Source: Sulfitobacter alexandrii (lineage in GTDB: Bacteria > Pseudomonadota > Alphaproteobacteria > Rhodobacterales > Rhodobacteraceae). Taken from it: a DNA stretch of 64,000 nucleotides. Position 1 is the first letter of the stretch, and every line of letters begins with the position of its first letter. Below the pieces are notes generated by a model. That model was not told the origin of the DNA, searched no databases, and saw only the letters and a program-made list of their open reading frames with translations. Below are positions 8,808 to 18,125 of this stretch, piece by piece. A program made the translations under genes and the position numbers. Location of the stretch: positions 2,790,001 through 2,854,000 of the forward strand of contig NZ_CP018076.1 in assembly GCF_001886735.1 (NCBI RefSeq). The letters are read 5' to 3'.

Positions 8808-9184
8808 CCAGACAGCCCGGCCCGATCCTCGGCGCCGTTGCCCTCGTGGGCAGCACCCTGCTGATGGCCGCCGACGTCACCGCCGAAACGGCGCGGGAGA
8901 AACGCAACCGCAAGGCCGCCGAGAAATACGAGGAATACACCGGAATGTCGCAAGGCTCCGTTGTCAATCTCGTCCAGAAGGGTTTCGGGACCAAGCCGCC
9001 GGAATACACGATCTGGTATCTCGAGGATGTCGCGGACGCCCAGGAACTGGCAGCAGCACCCGAAACGCTGTGCCATCGCCAGCGTCAGGCGGATGTGGCC
9101 CTCGCCGAACCCCGCCCGACGTCCGCCGCGATGCAGGACGTCAGACCCAACGTGAAGATCCTTTTCGTCCGGTGTACGCGCTGA
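8804..9184 (+). CDS. small putatively secreted protein of unknown function
   Basis: A 126-residue protein with a hydrophobic N-terminus (residues about 8-27, ending ADVTAET) that may be a signal peptide, then a Lys/Glu-rich stretch and a C-terminus with two Cys. No family recognised. It overlaps the DUF805 gene by four bases and lies 23 bases before sucA, so it is in the same transcription unit. Confidence 0.55.
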   Translation: MTRQPGPILGAVALVGSTLLMAADVTAETAREKRNRKAAEKYEEYTGMSQGSVVNLVQKGFGTKPPEYTIWYLEDVADAQELAAAPETLCHRQRQADVALAEPRPTSAAMQDVRPNVKILFVRCTR

Positions 9185-9207
9185 GGCGCTTCCAAGGAGT
9201 AAAACCC

Positions 9208-12171
9208 ATGACTGAACAGCCAGCCAACGACCAGTTCCAGGCGTCGTCCTTCCTCGAAGGTCAGAATGCCGAGTACCTCGAACAGATGTACGCGCGATAC
9301 GCCAACGACCCCGCCGCGGTGGACGAGGCATGGGCCGCGTTCTTCAAGGCGATGGGCGACGAAGACTCGGCCGTGAAGGCCGAGGCGGCGGGCCCGTCCT
9401 GGGCGCGCAGCGACTGGCCTCCGGCCCCGGCGGGAGACGACATCGGCGCGCTGACGGGCGTGTGGCCGGACCCGGTCGAAGCCCGCGCCGCGGGCGACAA
9501 GATCGCCGCCAAGGCCCAGGAGAAGGGGGTCGAGGTCTCGAACCAGCAGATCCGCGCCGCGGTGCTCGACTCCGTCCGCGCGCTCATGCTGATCCGCGCC
9601 TACCGGATCCGGGGCCATCTCGCGGCCGAGCTTGACCCGCTGGGCATGCGCGACACCGGCGAGCACGCGGAACTGGACCCGAAATCCTACGGGTTCACCG
9701 AGGCGGACATGGACCGCCCGATCTTTCTCGACAACGTGCTGGGGCTCGAAGTGGCGAGCATGCGCGAGATTGTCGATATCGTGAAGCGCACCTACTGCGG
9801 CACCTTCGCGTTGCAGTACATGCACATCTCCGACCCCGAACAGGCCGGGTGGCTCAAGGAACGCATCGAAGGCTACGGCAAGGAGATCGCCTTTACCAAG
9901 AACGGACGCAAGGCGATCCTGAACAAGCTGGTGGAGGCCGAGGGCTTCGAGAAGTTCCTGCACGTCAAGTACATGGGCACCAAGCGCTTCGGCCTCGACG
10001 GCGGCGAAAGCCTGATCCCCGCGATGGAGCAGATCATCAAGCGCGGCGGTGCCCTGGGCGTCAAGGAGATGGTCATCGGCATGCCCCACCGTGGCCGCCT
10101 GTCGGTGCTGGCCAACGTGATGCAGAAACCCTACCGGGCGATCTTCAACGAATTCCAGGGCGGCAGCTTCAAGCCCGAGGACGTGGACGGATCCGGCGAC
10201 GTGAAATATCACCTCGGTGCCTCGTCCGACCGTGAATTCGACGGCAACACCGTGCACCTGAGCCTGACCGCGAACCCCAGCCACCTCGAGGCGGTCAATC
10301 CCGTGGTTCTGGGCAAGGCACGCGCCAAGCAGGACCAGCTGAACGACAGCGACCGCACCAAGGTCATGCCGATCCTGCTGCACGGCGATGCGGCCTTCGC
10401 GGGCCAGGGCGTGGTGGCGGAATGCTTCGCGCTGTCGGGGCTGCGCGGGCACAGGACCGGCGGGACCATGCACATCGTGGTGAACAACCAGATCGGCTTT
10501 ACCACCGCGCCGCACTTCTCGCGCTCCTCGCCCTATCCCACCGACAACGCGCTGGTGGTCGAGGCGCCGATCTTCCACGTGAACGGCGACGATCCGGAGG
10601 CGGTCGTTCATGCCGCCAAGGTGGCGACGGAATTCCGCCAGAAATTCCACAAGGACGTGGTGATCGACATGATCTGCTACCGCCGCTTCGGTCACAACGA
10701 AGGCGACGAGCCGATGTTCACCAACCCGATCATGTACAAGAAGATCAAGGGCCAGAAGACCACGCTCAGCCTCTATGCCGACCGTCTGGTCAAGGACGGC
10801 CTCGTCCCCGAGGGCGAGATCGAGGACATGAAGGCCGACTTCCAGAAGAAGATGAACGAGGAATTCGAGGCCGGAAAGGACTACCGCCCGAACAAGGCCG
10901 ACTGGCTGGACGGCAAGTGGTCGCACCTCGACAAGTCGAAGGAGAAGAAATACCAGCGCGGCAAGACCGCGATCTCCAAGGACACCCTTGCCGACGTCGG
11001 CAAGGCCCTGACAACGGTCCCCGACGACTTCCCGCTGCACAAGACGGTGGGCCGTCTGCTGGAGGCGAAGCAGGCGATGTTCCGCGACGGCGAAGGTTTC
11101 GACTGGGCCACGGCCGAGGCCATCGCCTTCGGGTCCCTCCTGACCGAGGGCTACAAGGTCCGCCTTGCCGGACAGGACAGCGCCCGCGGCACCTTCAGCC
11201 AGCGGCATTCGGCCCTGATCAACCAGGAGACCGAGGACCGCTACTATCCGCTGAACCACATCCGCGAGGGTCAGGCGGAATACGAAGTCATCGATTCCAT
11301 GCTGTCCGAATACGCGGTGCTGGGTTTCGAATACGGCTATTCGCTGGCCGAACCCAACGCGCTGACCCTGTGGGAAGCCCAGTTCGGCGACTTCGCCAAC
11401 GGCGCGCAGATCATGTTCGACCAGTTCATCAGCTCGGGCGAGAGCAAATGGCTGCGCATGTCCGGTCTCGTCTGCCTGATGCCGCACGGCTACGAAGGGC
11501 AAGGGCCCGAACACTCCTCCGCGCGGCTCGAACGGTTCCTGACGATGTGCGGCGGCGACAACTGGATCGTGGCGAACTGCACCACGCCGGCCAACTACTT
11601 CCACCTGCTGCGCCGCCAGCTGCACCGCAGCTACCGCAAGCCGCTCATGCTGATGACGCCGAAATCGCTCCTGCGCCACAAGCTGGCGATCAGCCGGGCC
11701 GAGGATTTTACCACCGGCAGCAGTTTCCACCGCGTCTTGTGGGACGACGCCGAAAAGGGGAACTCCGACACCCAGCTGGTGGCGGACGACAAGATCAAGC
11801 GGGTCGTGATGTGTTCGGGCAAGGTCTACTACGACCTGCTGGAAGAACGCGACAGCCGCGGCATCGACGACATCTACCTGCTGCGTTTCGAACAGTTCTA
11901 TCCCTTCCCGGCGCAGTCTTCGGTCAAGGAACTGGAACGGTTCAAGAACGCCGAAATGGTCTGGTGTCAGGAAGAACCCAAGAACCAGGGCGGGTGGAGC
12001 TTCATCGAGCCGAACATCGAATGGGTTCTTGGCCGCATCGGCGCGAAACACGGCCGCCCCACCTACGTCGGCCGCGCGACATCCGCCTCGCCCGCGACGG
12101 GGCTGGCAAGCCAGCACAAAGCACAACAAGCCGCTCTCGTTGACGAAGCGCTGACCATCGAAGGAAAGTAA
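9208..12171 (+). CDS. sucA: 2-oxoglutarate dehydrogenase E1 component
   Basis: A 987-residue thiamine-diphosphate enzyme that decarboxylates 2-oxoglutarate and passes the succinyl group to SucB. Visible features: N-terminal SSFLEGQNAEYLEQMY, active-site GMPHRGRLSVLANV, ThDP/Mg region GDAAFAGQGVVAECFALSGL followed by VVNNQIGFTT, and the C-terminal transketolase half (QRHSALINQE, PHGYEGQGPEHSSARLERFL). The start at 9208 has AAGGAG 8 bases upstream and gives the family N-terminus; the frame stays open upstream only by reading through the preceding small gene. It ends three bases before sucB. Confidence 0.98.
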   Translation: MTEQPANDQFQASSFLEGQNAEYLEQMYARYANDPAAVDEAWAAFFKAMGDEDSAVKAEAAGPSWARSDWPPAPAGDDIGALTGVWPDPVEARAAGDKIAAKAQEKGVEVSNQQIRAAVLDSVRALMLIRAYRIRGHLAAELDPLGMRDTGEHAELDPKSYGFTEADMDRPIFLDNVLGLEVASMREIVDIVKRTYCGTFALQYMHISDPEQAGWLKERIEGYGKEIAFTKNGRKAILNKLVEAEGFEKFLHVKYMGTKRFGLDGGESLIPAMEQIIKRGGALGVKEMVIGMPHRGRLSVLANVMQKPYRAIFNEFQGGSFKPEDVDGSGDVKYHLGASSDREFDGNTVHLSLTANPSHLEAVNPVVLGKARAKQDQLNDSDRTKVMPILLHGDAAFAGQGVVAECFALSGLRGHRTGGTMHIVVNNQIGFTTAPHFSRSSPYPTDNALVVEAPIFHVNGDDPEAVVHAAKVATEFRQKFHKDVVIDMICYRRFGHNEGDEPMFTNPIMYKKIKGQKTTLSLYADRLVKDGLVPEGEIEDMKADFQKKMNEEFEAGKDYRPNKADWLDGKWSHLDKSKEKKYQRGKTAISKDTLADVGKALTTVPDDFPLHKTVGRLLEAKQAMFRDGEGFDWATAEAIAFGSLLTEGYKVRLAGQDSARGTFSQRHSALINQETEDRYYPLNHIREGQAEYEVIDSMLSEYAVLGFEYGYSLAEPNALTLWEAQFGDFANGAQIMFDQFISSGESKWLRMSGLVCLMPHGYEGQGPEHSSARLERFLTMCGGDNWIVANCTTPANYFHLLRRQLHRSYRKPLMLMTPKSLLRHKLAISRAEDFTTGSSFHRVLWDDAEKGNSDTQLVADDKIKRVVMCSGKVYYDLLEERDSRGIDDIYLLRFEQFYPFPAQSSVKELERFKNAEMVWCQEEPKNQGGWSFIEPNIEWVLGRIGAKHGRPTYVGRATSASPATGLASQHKAQQAALVDEALTIEGK

Positions 12172-12174
12172 CCC

Positions 12175-13752
12175 ATGACCGAAGTACGTGTGCCCACCCT
12201 GGGCGAATCCGTCACCGAAGCGACCGTCGCGACCTGGTTCAAGAAGCCGGGCGACACCGTGGCGGTGGACGAAATGCTCTGCGAGCTGGAAACCGACAAG
12301 GTCACTGTCGAAGTGCCGAGCCCGGTGGCGGGCACCCTGTCCGAGATCGTCGCGGACGAAGGCGAAACCGTGGGCGTCGACGCCCTGCTCGCCAACATCT
12401 CGGAAGGCGACGAAGGGTCCAAGGACGCACCCAAGGGCAAGGAAGCCGCCAAGGACGATGACGCCGAGTCGGGCGCGGAGCGGACCCAGGACGCGCCGAA
12501 ATCCATCGATGCGGGCGCCGAGGAGATGAAGCCCCGCGACGCCGCCGACGACATCGACGTCATGGTTCCCACCCTGGGCGAAAGCGTGACCGAAGCCACC
12601 GTCAGCACATGGTTCAAGCAGGTGGGCGACACCGTCGCACAGGACGAGATGCTCTGCGAGTTGGAAACCGACAAGGTCAGCGTGGAAGTGCCCGCGCCCG
12701 CCGCCGGCACCCTGACCCAGATCCTCGCCGAGGAAGGCAGCACCGTCGAGGCGAACGGCAAGCTGGCCGTGATCTCGGGCGGTGAAGGCGCCTCCGCCTC
12801 CGCCCCCGCACAGGAAAGCGCGCCGCCCCCCGCCGCCGCCGACGGCAAGAGCGGCAAGGATGTCGAGGACGCGCCATCGGCCAAGAAGGCGATGGCCGAG
12901 AACAACATCAGCCGCGATGCGGTCACGGGCACCGGGCGCGACGGTCGCGTGATGAAGGAAGACGTGGCCAAGGCGATCGCGGCGGGCAGTTCCGCCGCCT
13001 CGGCGCCGGAAGCCAAATCCGCCCCCCGCGCCCCCTCCAGCGCCGATGACGCGGCCCGCGAGGAACGGGTCAAGATGACCCGCCTGCGCCAGACCATCGC
13101 GCGCCGCCTGAAGGAAGCGCAGAACACCGCCGCGATGCTCACCACCTACAACGAGGTGGACATGACGGCGATCATGGAACTGCGCGACGAGTACAAGGCC
13201 CTGTTCGAGAAGAAGCACGGGGTGAAGCTGGGCTTCATGTCCTTCTTCACCAAGGCCTGCTGCCACGCGCTGAACGAGGTGCCCGACGTCAACGCCGAGA
13301 TCGACGGGACCGACGTGGTCTACAAGAACTACGTCCACATGGGCATCGCGGTGGGCACGCCGACCGGCCTTGTCGTCCCGGTGGTCAAGAACGCCGACGC
13401 CATGTCCTTTGCCGAGATCGAAAAGACGATCAACAGCCTCGGCGCCAAGGCCCGCGACGGCAAGCTGTCGATGGCCGACATGCAGGGCGGCACCTTCACC
13501 ATCTCAAACGGCGGCGTCTACGGCTCGCTCATGTCCTCGCCCATCCTGAACCCGCCGCAGTCGGGCATCCTGGGCATGCACAAGATCCAGGACCGCGCGA
13601 TGGTGGTGAACGGCGAAATCGTCGTGCGCCCGATGATGTACCTCGCCCTCAGCTACGACCACCGCATCGTCGACGGCAAGGGCGCCGTGACGTTCCTCGT
13701 GCGGGTCAAGGAAGCGCTGGAAGACCCCCGGCGCCTGCTGATGGACCTGTAA
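12175..13752 (+). CDS. sucB: dihydrolipoyl succinyltransferase (E2o) with two lipoyl domains
   Basis: A 525-residue E2 subunit of the 2-oxoglutarate dehydrogenase complex. Two complete lipoyl domains are visible, each starting [13 protein letters not shown] and carrying an ELETDK lipoylation site (Lys42 and Lys167). They are followed by an Ala/Pro-rich linker, a peripheral-subunit binding domain ([15 protein letters not shown], about residues 238-275) and the acyltransferase core with SYDHRIVDG (His496). Most characterised E2o proteins, such as that of E. coli, have a single lipoyl domain, so the duplication accounts for the extra length. It directly follows sucA. Confidence 0.97.
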   Translation: MTEVRVPTLGESVTEATVATWFKKPGDTVAVDEMLCELETDKVTVEVPSPVAGTLSEIVADEGETVGVDALLANISEGDEGSKDAPKGKEAAKDDDAESGAERTQDAPKSIDAGAEEMKPRDAADDIDVMVPTLGESVTEATVSTWFKQVGDTVAQDEMLCELETDKVSVEVPAPAAGTLTQILAEEGSTVEANGKLAVISGGEGASASAPAQESAPPPAAADGKSGKDVEDAPSAKKAMAENNISRDAVTGTGRDGRVMKEDVAKAIAAGSSAASAPEAKSAPRAPSSADDAAREERVKMTRLRQTIARRLKEAQNTAAMLTTYNEVDMTAIMELRDEYKALFEKKHGVKLGFMSFFTKACCHALNEVPDVNAEIDGTDVVYKNYVHMGIAVGTPTGLVVPVVKNADAMSFAEIEKTINSLGAKARDGKLSMADMQGGTFTISNGGVYGSLMSSPILNPPQSGILGMHKIQDRAMVVNGEIVVRPMMYLALSYDHRIVDGKGAVTFLVRVKEALEDPRRLLMDL

Positions 13753-13808
13753 ACTCCCCCGCGGTGGCCCGCCACGGGCCGCCGCCCCCACGCTAGGATC
13801 TGGACGCC

Positions 13809-14192
13809 ATGACCGAAATTACCATCCTCATCGCCTATGGCCTTCTGGTCATGATCACCATCCTGCTGCAGGTGCTGGGCGCGATGACCCAGCTTTCCAT
13901 GGGTTACCTGATGTCCGCCCGCGACGACAATCGCGGCACCACGGGCATGGTCGCGCGCATCGAACGGGCGCTGAACAATTCCGTCGTCGCCATGACGCTC
14001 TTCGCGCCGGCCGTGCTGATCCTCGTGGTCACGGAACAGACCAACCCGACCACCCTGCTGGCCGCACAGGTCTTCATGATCGCGCGCATCATCTACCTGC
14101 CGGTCTACGCGCTCGGCGTGCCGGCGGTGCGCACCTTGGCCTGGCTGGCGGGCTTCCTCGCCACGGCCGTTCTCTATTTCCAGGCGCTTTGA
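13809..14192 (+). CDS. MAPEG family membrane protein
   Basis: A 127-residue protein with four hydrophobic segments and the MAPEG-type stretch SARDDNRGTTGMVARIERALNNS, followed by ARIIYLPVYALG. MAPEG members include eicosanoid and glutathione-handling membrane proteins; bacterial members are mostly uncharacterised. It lies 56 bases after sucB and is followed at 12 bases by a small alpha/beta-barrel gene and then a second MAPEG gene. Confidence 0.8.
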   Translation: MTEITILIAYGLLVMITILLQVLGAMTQLSMGYLMSARDDNRGTTGMVARIERALNNSVVAMTLFAPAVLILVVTEQTNPTTLLAAQVFMIARIIYLPVYALGVPAVRTLAWLAGFLATAVLYFQAL

Positions 14193-14204
14193 AAGGGCCC
14201 CGCC

Positions 14205-14468
14205 ATGCAGATGATCGTTCACCAGCACGTCACCGATTTCGCGGACTGGAAGGCCGCCTTCGACAATGACGCCGAGGCACGGCGCAACGCGGGCCTGACC
14301 GTGTTGCAGGTCTGGAAGGACGCCGACAGCGACACCCACGCCTTCTTCCTGCTCGATGTCAACGACCGCGACAAGGCTCAGCAGTGGATCGACCGGTCCA
14401 ACGCGCTGGCGTCCGACGACGGCGGCACCGTGACCTCCAGTTCGGCCTACTTCCTGGAGACCCGATGA
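14205..14468 (+). CDS. small protein resembling the antibiotic-biosynthesis-monooxygenase fold
   Basis: An 87-residue cytosolic protein. The pattern QMIVHQHVTDFADWKAAFDND, then RNAGLTVLQVWKD and THAFFLLDVNDRDKAQQWI, fits the small dimeric alpha+beta barrel (ABM-like) fold, but no catalytic residues identify an activity. It sits between two MAPEG genes; its stop overlaps the start of the second by ATGA, indicating translational coupling. Confidence 0.65.
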   Translation: MQMIVHQHVTDFADWKAAFDNDAEARRNAGLTVLQVWKDADSDTHAFFLLDVNDRDKAQQWIDRSNALASDDGGTVTSSSAYFLETR

Positions 14469-14860
14469 CCCCGGAACTGACCGCGCTGACCCTTGCGGCG
14501 CTTCTGCAATACGTCCAGTTCGCGCTCTACGCCGTTCCCGCCAACCGCGAGCTCGGGCCGGGCTACACCATGTCCGCCCGCGACCGGGAACCGTCGAAGT
14601 CGCTGTCCGACCGGACCGCCCGGCTCGGCCGGGCCTTCGACAACCATTTCGAAGGGCTGATCCTGTTCGCCATCGCCGTGGGCGTGATCCAGATGTCGGG
14701 ACAGAACAGCGCGCTGACGGCGCTCTGCGGCTGGGTCTACCTCGGCGCGCGGCTGGTCTACGTGCCCGCCTACGCGCTGGGCTGGCGGCCCTGGCGGTCG
14801 CTGATCTGGTTCGTCGGCTTTCTCGCAACCCTGCTGATGCTGCTGACAGCGCTCTTCTGA
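14465..14860 (+). CDS. second MAPEG family membrane protein
   Basis: A 131-residue protein with four hydrophobic segments. SARDREPSKSLSDRTARLGRAFDNHFEGL matches the MAPEG core, and the C-terminal ARLVYVPAYALGWRPWRSLIW parallels the first MAPEG gene at 13809. The two are diverged paralogues flanking an ABM-like gene. ATGA overlap with that gene fixes the start. It is followed by a hairpin-bearing repeat and then lpd. Confidence 0.8.
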   Translation: MTPELTALTLAALLQYVQFALYAVPANRELGPGYTMSARDREPSKSLSDRTARLGRAFDNHFEGLILFAIAVGVIQMSGQNSALTALCGWVYLGARLVYVPAYALGWRPWRSLIWFVGFLATLLMLLTALF

Positions 14861-14861
14861 G

Positions 14862-14919
14862 TTCATTGTTCGCGCAAATACACCGGGGGGCGGCGCTTGC
14901 GCCGGGGGGCTGGCCCCCC
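14862..14919 (+). repeat. AT-core plus GC-hairpin repeat, copy between MAPEG and lpd
   Basis: The AT-rich core TTCATTGTTC followed by CGCGCAAATACACC leads into G-rich sequence and two hairpins: CGGCGC-TT-GCGCCG, and GGGGGG-CTGG-CCCCCC (14904-14919). The core and the last hairpin recur inside xdhA at 55587-55637, and the core alone on the minus strand at 61168-61187. It begins right after the MAPEG stop and could attenuate read-through into lpd. Confidence 0.7.
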
Positions 14920-14965
14920 TACCCTCGCTTCCGACACGCTCAACACCCAAGGCAAGGAGACTCCC

Positions 14966-16354
14966 ATGTCCAGCTATGATGTCATCGTTATCGGCTCCGG
15001 CCCCGGCGGCTATGTCGCCGCGATCCGCTGCGCGCAACTGGGTCTCAAGACCGCCTGCGTCGAGGGGCGCGAGACACTGGGCGGCACCTGTCTCAACGTC
15101 GGCTGCATCCCGTCCAAGGCGTTGCTGCATGCCTCCCACATGCTGCACGAGGCCGAACACAACTTCGCCGAGATGGGGCTGAAGGGCAAGTCGCCCTCCG
15201 TCGACTGGAAACAGATGCTGACCTACAAGGACAGCACGATCGAGACCAACACCAAGGGCATCGAATTCCTGTTCAAGAAGAACAAGATCGACTGGCTCAA
15301 GGGCTGGGGCAGCATCCCCGAGGCCGGCAAGGTCAAGGTCGGCGACGAGGTGCACGAGGCCAGGAACATCATCATCGCCACCGGGTCCGAGCCGTCATCC
15401 CTGCCCGGCGTCGAGGTGGATGAAAAGGTCGTCGTGACCTCCACCGGCGCGCTGGAACTGGGCAAGGTGCCCAAGAAGATGGTGGTGATCGGCGCGGGCG
15501 TGATCGGCCTCGAACTGGGCAGCGTCTATTCCCGGCTGGGCTCGGAGGTCACGGTGGTCGAATTCCTCGACGCGATCACGCCGGGTATGGACCCCGAGGT
15601 GCAGAAGACCTTCCAGCGGATGCTGAAGAAGCAGGGGCTGGATTTCATCATGGGCGCTGCCGTGCAGAAGGTGGAAGCCACCAAGACGAAGGCCAAGGTG
15701 CATTACAAGCTGCGCAAGGATGACAGCGAGAATGCCATCGACGCCGACGTCGTGCTGGTCGCCACCGGGCGCAAACCCTACCACGAGGGCGTGGGGCTGG
15801 ACGATCTCGGCATCCGGCTGACCAAGCGCGGCCAGATCGCCGTCACCAAGGAATGGGAAACCGACGTCAAGGGCATCTATGCCATCGGCGACGTGATCGA
15901 AGGCCCGATGCTGGCCCACAAGGCCGAAGACGAAGGCATGGCCGTCGCCGAGGTGATCGCGGGCAAGCATGGCCACGTCAACTACGGCGTGATCCCCGGC
16001 GTGATCTACACCCACCCCGAGGTCGCGTCGGTGGGCGAAACCGAGGCGACGCTCAAGGAAGCGGGCCGCGCCTACAAGGTCGGCAAGTTCTCCTTCATGG
16101 GCAACGCACGGGCCAAGGCCAACTTCTCGGGCGACGGTTTCGTCAAGATCATTGCCGACAAGGAAACCGACCGTATCCTCGGCGCGCATATCATCGGCCC
16201 GTCCGCGGGCGACCTGATCCACGAGATCTGCGTGGCGATGGAATTCGGCGCCTCGGCGCAGGATCTGGCCATGACCTGCCACGCGCATCCCACCTATTCC
16301 GAAGCGGTCCGCGAAGCGGCGCTGGCCTGCGGGGATGGCCCGATCCACATGTAG
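14966..16354 (+). CDS. lpd: dihydrolipoyl dehydrogenase (E3)
   Basis: A 462-residue flavoprotein disulfide reductase that reoxidises the dihydrolipoyl groups on SucB with NAD+. Visible: FAD site [13 protein letters not shown], redox pair [16 protein letters not shown] (residues about 41-56), NAD-binding [19 protein letters not shown], and the C-terminal active-site [16 protein letters not shown] about 8 bases before the ATG at 14966 decides the start. Last gene of the suc/odh locus; a large stem-loop follows. Confidence 0.97.
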   Translation: MSSYDVIVIGSGPGGYVAAIRCAQLGLKTACVEGRETLGGTCLNVGCIPSKALLHASHMLHEAEHNFAEMGLKGKSPSVDWKQMLTYKDSTIETNTKGIEFLFKKNKIDWLKGWGSIPEAGKVKVGDEVHEARNIIIATGSEPSSLPGVEVDEKVVVTSTGALELGKVPKKMVVIGAGVIGLELGSVYSRLGSEVTVVEFLDAITPGMDPEVQKTFQRMLKKQGLDFIMGAAVQKVEATKTKAKVHYKLRKDDSENAIDADVVLVATGRKPYHEGVGLDDLGIRLTKRGQIAVTKEWETDVKGIYAIGDVIEGPMLAHKAEDEGMAVAEVIAGKHGHVNYGVIPGVIYTHPEVASVGETEATLKEAGRAYKVGKFSFMGNARAKANFSGDGFVKIIADKETDRILGAHIIGPSAGDLIHEICVAMEFGASAQDLAMTCHAHPTYSEAVREAALACGDGPIHM

Positions 16355-16360
16355 GCCGCG

Positions 16361-16420
16361 CTGCCGTCCGGTACGCGGTACAAGAGGGGGCGTGGTCCGG
16401 TCCACGCAGGGGGACGGCAG
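16361..16420 (+). terminator. nested stem-loop after lpd
   Basis: CTGCCGTCC (16361-16369) pairs with GGACGGCAG (16412-16420), a perfect 9-bp outer stem. It encloses a second hairpin, GCGTGG-TCCGGT-CCACGC (16390-16407). It lies 7 bases after the lpd stop and before the convergent DUF4287 gene. No T-tract follows, so its role as terminator or mRNA 3'-end stabiliser is inferred. Confidence 0.55.
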
Positions 16421-16448
16421 GCAGGGCCCGAGGGCCCGGTCGCCGTCG

Positions 16449-16655
16449 CTAGCGCTTCACGGCCCGTTGATGGGCGACGAGCGCGTTCGCATGACCGTGG
16501 CCCAAACCATGCTCCGACTTGAGCCAAGCAACGGTCTGCATGTGCTTCTCCTCGGGTCGCGACGCGATGAGATCGAGCCAATACTGGACCGGTTGCCCGT
16601 AGGTCTTCTCGATCGAGGGGAAGTACGAAGCGGGGCCCTTGACGCTGTCCGGCAT
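16449..16655 (-). CDS. DUF4287 domain-containing small protein
   Basis: A 68-residue cytosolic protein starting MPDSVKGPASYFPSIEKTYG, with the highly conserved MQTVAWLKSEHGLGHGHANALVAH. This fits DUF4287, a family of unknown function. The reading frame continues upstream to 16859, but family similarity begins at the Met at 16655; another Met four codons upstream (16667) is possible. It is convergent with lpd. The stretch 16656-16903 upstream holds nothing I can support. Confidence 0.85.
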   Translation of the reverse strand: MPDSVKGPASYFPSIEKTYGQPVQYWLDLIASRPEEKHMQTVAWLKSEHGLGHGHANALVAHQRAVKR

Positions 16656-16903
16656 GATCCGTCTCATTCGTTGCTGCGCGGCCTGACCCAAGCCTAGCGC
16701 AAGCCGGATCGCATCTCCAACGGCATCATGCGGAAAAGGCAGGCGGCCGGTGCAGCCCCGGATCTTGCCACCTACCTCCAAGCCGCGCTGGCCTGCGGGG
16801 ATACCATGCGCCGCCTGATGGTCCCGCACATGGCCGAGCCGGACATTTCCAATTTCCAATCCCGGGCTATGTGTTGTCCATACCCAGAGCAGGAAGCCCC
16901 CGG

Positions 16904-17548
16904 ATGCCCCCGACCGCCGAAACCGATCGTCAGATGCGCGCCGAGGTCGCCGAGCAGCCGCTCCTTCTCATTTTCCTCAGCCTGCTTGCCGTCTTTGGCT
17001 GCGCCACGCTGGCATGCTCCATCCTAGTCGCGGATTTCGTGGTTCCCGACCATGACTGGATCGCCGAAACCATCAGCGACCTCGGGGCGGGACGCTACGA
17101 GTTCATCGTCGATATCGGTCTCTACACCTTTTCCGCCGCCCTGATCGGTCTGGCCCTGTCGGCAGCCCATGTCCATCTTGGCGCATGGGACTGGAGCGTC
17201 GGGATCATCGCGCTCACGGTGTTCGGGCTCCTTGTGTTTCTCATCGGGGCGCGGAACGAATACGGCGACAACGACAATGAAGGCTGGGTAATCCACACCT
17301 ACCTGGTCTATGGCCTGGGTGTCACGATGACCGTCGCCTGTTTCGCGCTGGCGCGCGGCGCGGCACGGGCCAGCCCCCGTTACCGCAGGATATTGATAGG
17401 TATCGGTATCGTCTGGGTTCTCTCGGCGCCCGTCTTCTTTCTATTGCCGACGGGGATCGACGGCATTTACGAACGCTACCTCGGTGGGGTGTCCTTCGTT
17501 CTGATCCTGTCGCTCGCACATCTTTTCTACCAACGCGCCAAGCACTAG
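16904..17548 (+). CDS. DUF998-like polytopic membrane protein
   Basis: A 214-residue protein with about six hydrophobic segments, including LLLIFLSLLAVFGCATLACSI and IIALTVFGLLVFLIGA. DHDWIAETISDLGAGRYEFIVDIG near the first loop resembles DUF998 membrane proteins. The start at 16904 has AGGAAG about 8 bases upstream; an in-frame ATG at 16871 lacks such a site. GC is slightly lower than in the suc genes. Function unknown. Confidence 0.65.
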   Translation: MPPTAETDRQMRAEVAEQPLLLIFLSLLAVFGCATLACSILVADFVVPDHDWIAETISDLGAGRYEFIVDIGLYTFSAALIGLALSAAHVHLGAWDWSVGIIALTVFGLLVFLIGARNEYGDNDNEGWVIHTYLVYGLGVTMTVACFALARGAARASPRYRRILIGIGIVWVLSAPVFFLLPTGIDGIYERYLGGVSFVLILSLAHLFYQRAKH

Positions 17549-17559
17549 AAAGCACACGC

Positions 17560-18078
17560 ATGTTCACCGATATTACCGCTCTCGACGTCCTTCTGCGCGG
17601 CACCGTCCTTGCCCTCATCGGCCTTGCATGGGTCGTGATCTGCGTGCGCGTGATCGGCTTGCGCGCCTTCTCCAAGATGACATCCTTCGATTTCGTGACC
17701 ACGGTTGCCATCGGGTCGCTTCTCGCAGGATCGGTGCAGGCCACGGACTGGAGCGGGTTGTCGCAGGCGCTGATCGCCATCGCCGCCCTGCTCGGGATCC
17801 AGTACGCGGTGTCTCGTCTGCGGTCCCGCCGAAACGACTTCGAGGGCGTAATCGGCAACAGGCCGGCCTTGTTGATGCGGGACGGTCAGTTTCTGGAAGA
17901 CGCGCTCACCCGCACGCGCACGACCCGCAGTGACGTCATCGGCAAACTGCGCGAGGCAAATGTGCTGCACCTCGGCGAAGTTCGCGCCGTCGTGCTCGAA
18001 TCCACCGGTGACATATCGGTGCTGCACGGTAAGGAACTCGACGAGGTTCTTCTTGAAGGGGTAAAATCCGGCGCCTGA
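17560..18078 (+). CDS. DUF421 (YetF/YcaP-like) membrane protein
   Basis: A 172-residue protein with three N-terminal hydrophobic segments, the FSKMTSFDFVTTVAIGSLLAG motif typical of DUF421, and a soluble C-terminal domain containing GNRPALLMRDGQFLEDAL and LREANVLHLGEVRAVVLESTGDISVL. Known as a bacterial membrane family of unclear function (YetF, YcaP). It lies 11 bases after the DUF998-like gene, so the two are probably co-transcribed. Convergent with the PPOX gene. Confidence 0.85.
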   Translation: MFTDITALDVLLRGTVLALIGLAWVVICVRVIGLRAFSKMTSFDFVTTVAIGSLLAGSVQATDWSGLSQALIAIAALLGIQYAVSRLRSRRNDFEGVIGNRPALLMRDGQFLEDALTRTRTTRSDVIGKLREANVLHLGEVRAVVLESTGDISVLHGKELDEVLLEGVKSGA

Positions 18079-18125
18079 CGATCCGGCATGGTGCGATCCG
18101 GGCGCATCCCATCAGGGCGCAGACC

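Noticed and set aside
9085..13338. Very long minus-strand reading frame opposite sucA-sucB
   Set aside because: It is the antisense of two certain genes, has no family motifs, and long antisense frames are expected in DNA with GC-rich third codon positions.
16656..16903. N-terminal extension of the DUF4287 gene or a separate gene on the plus strand
   Set aside because: Neither reading has family similarity or a convincing ribosome site; DUF4287 similarity starts at the Met at 16655.
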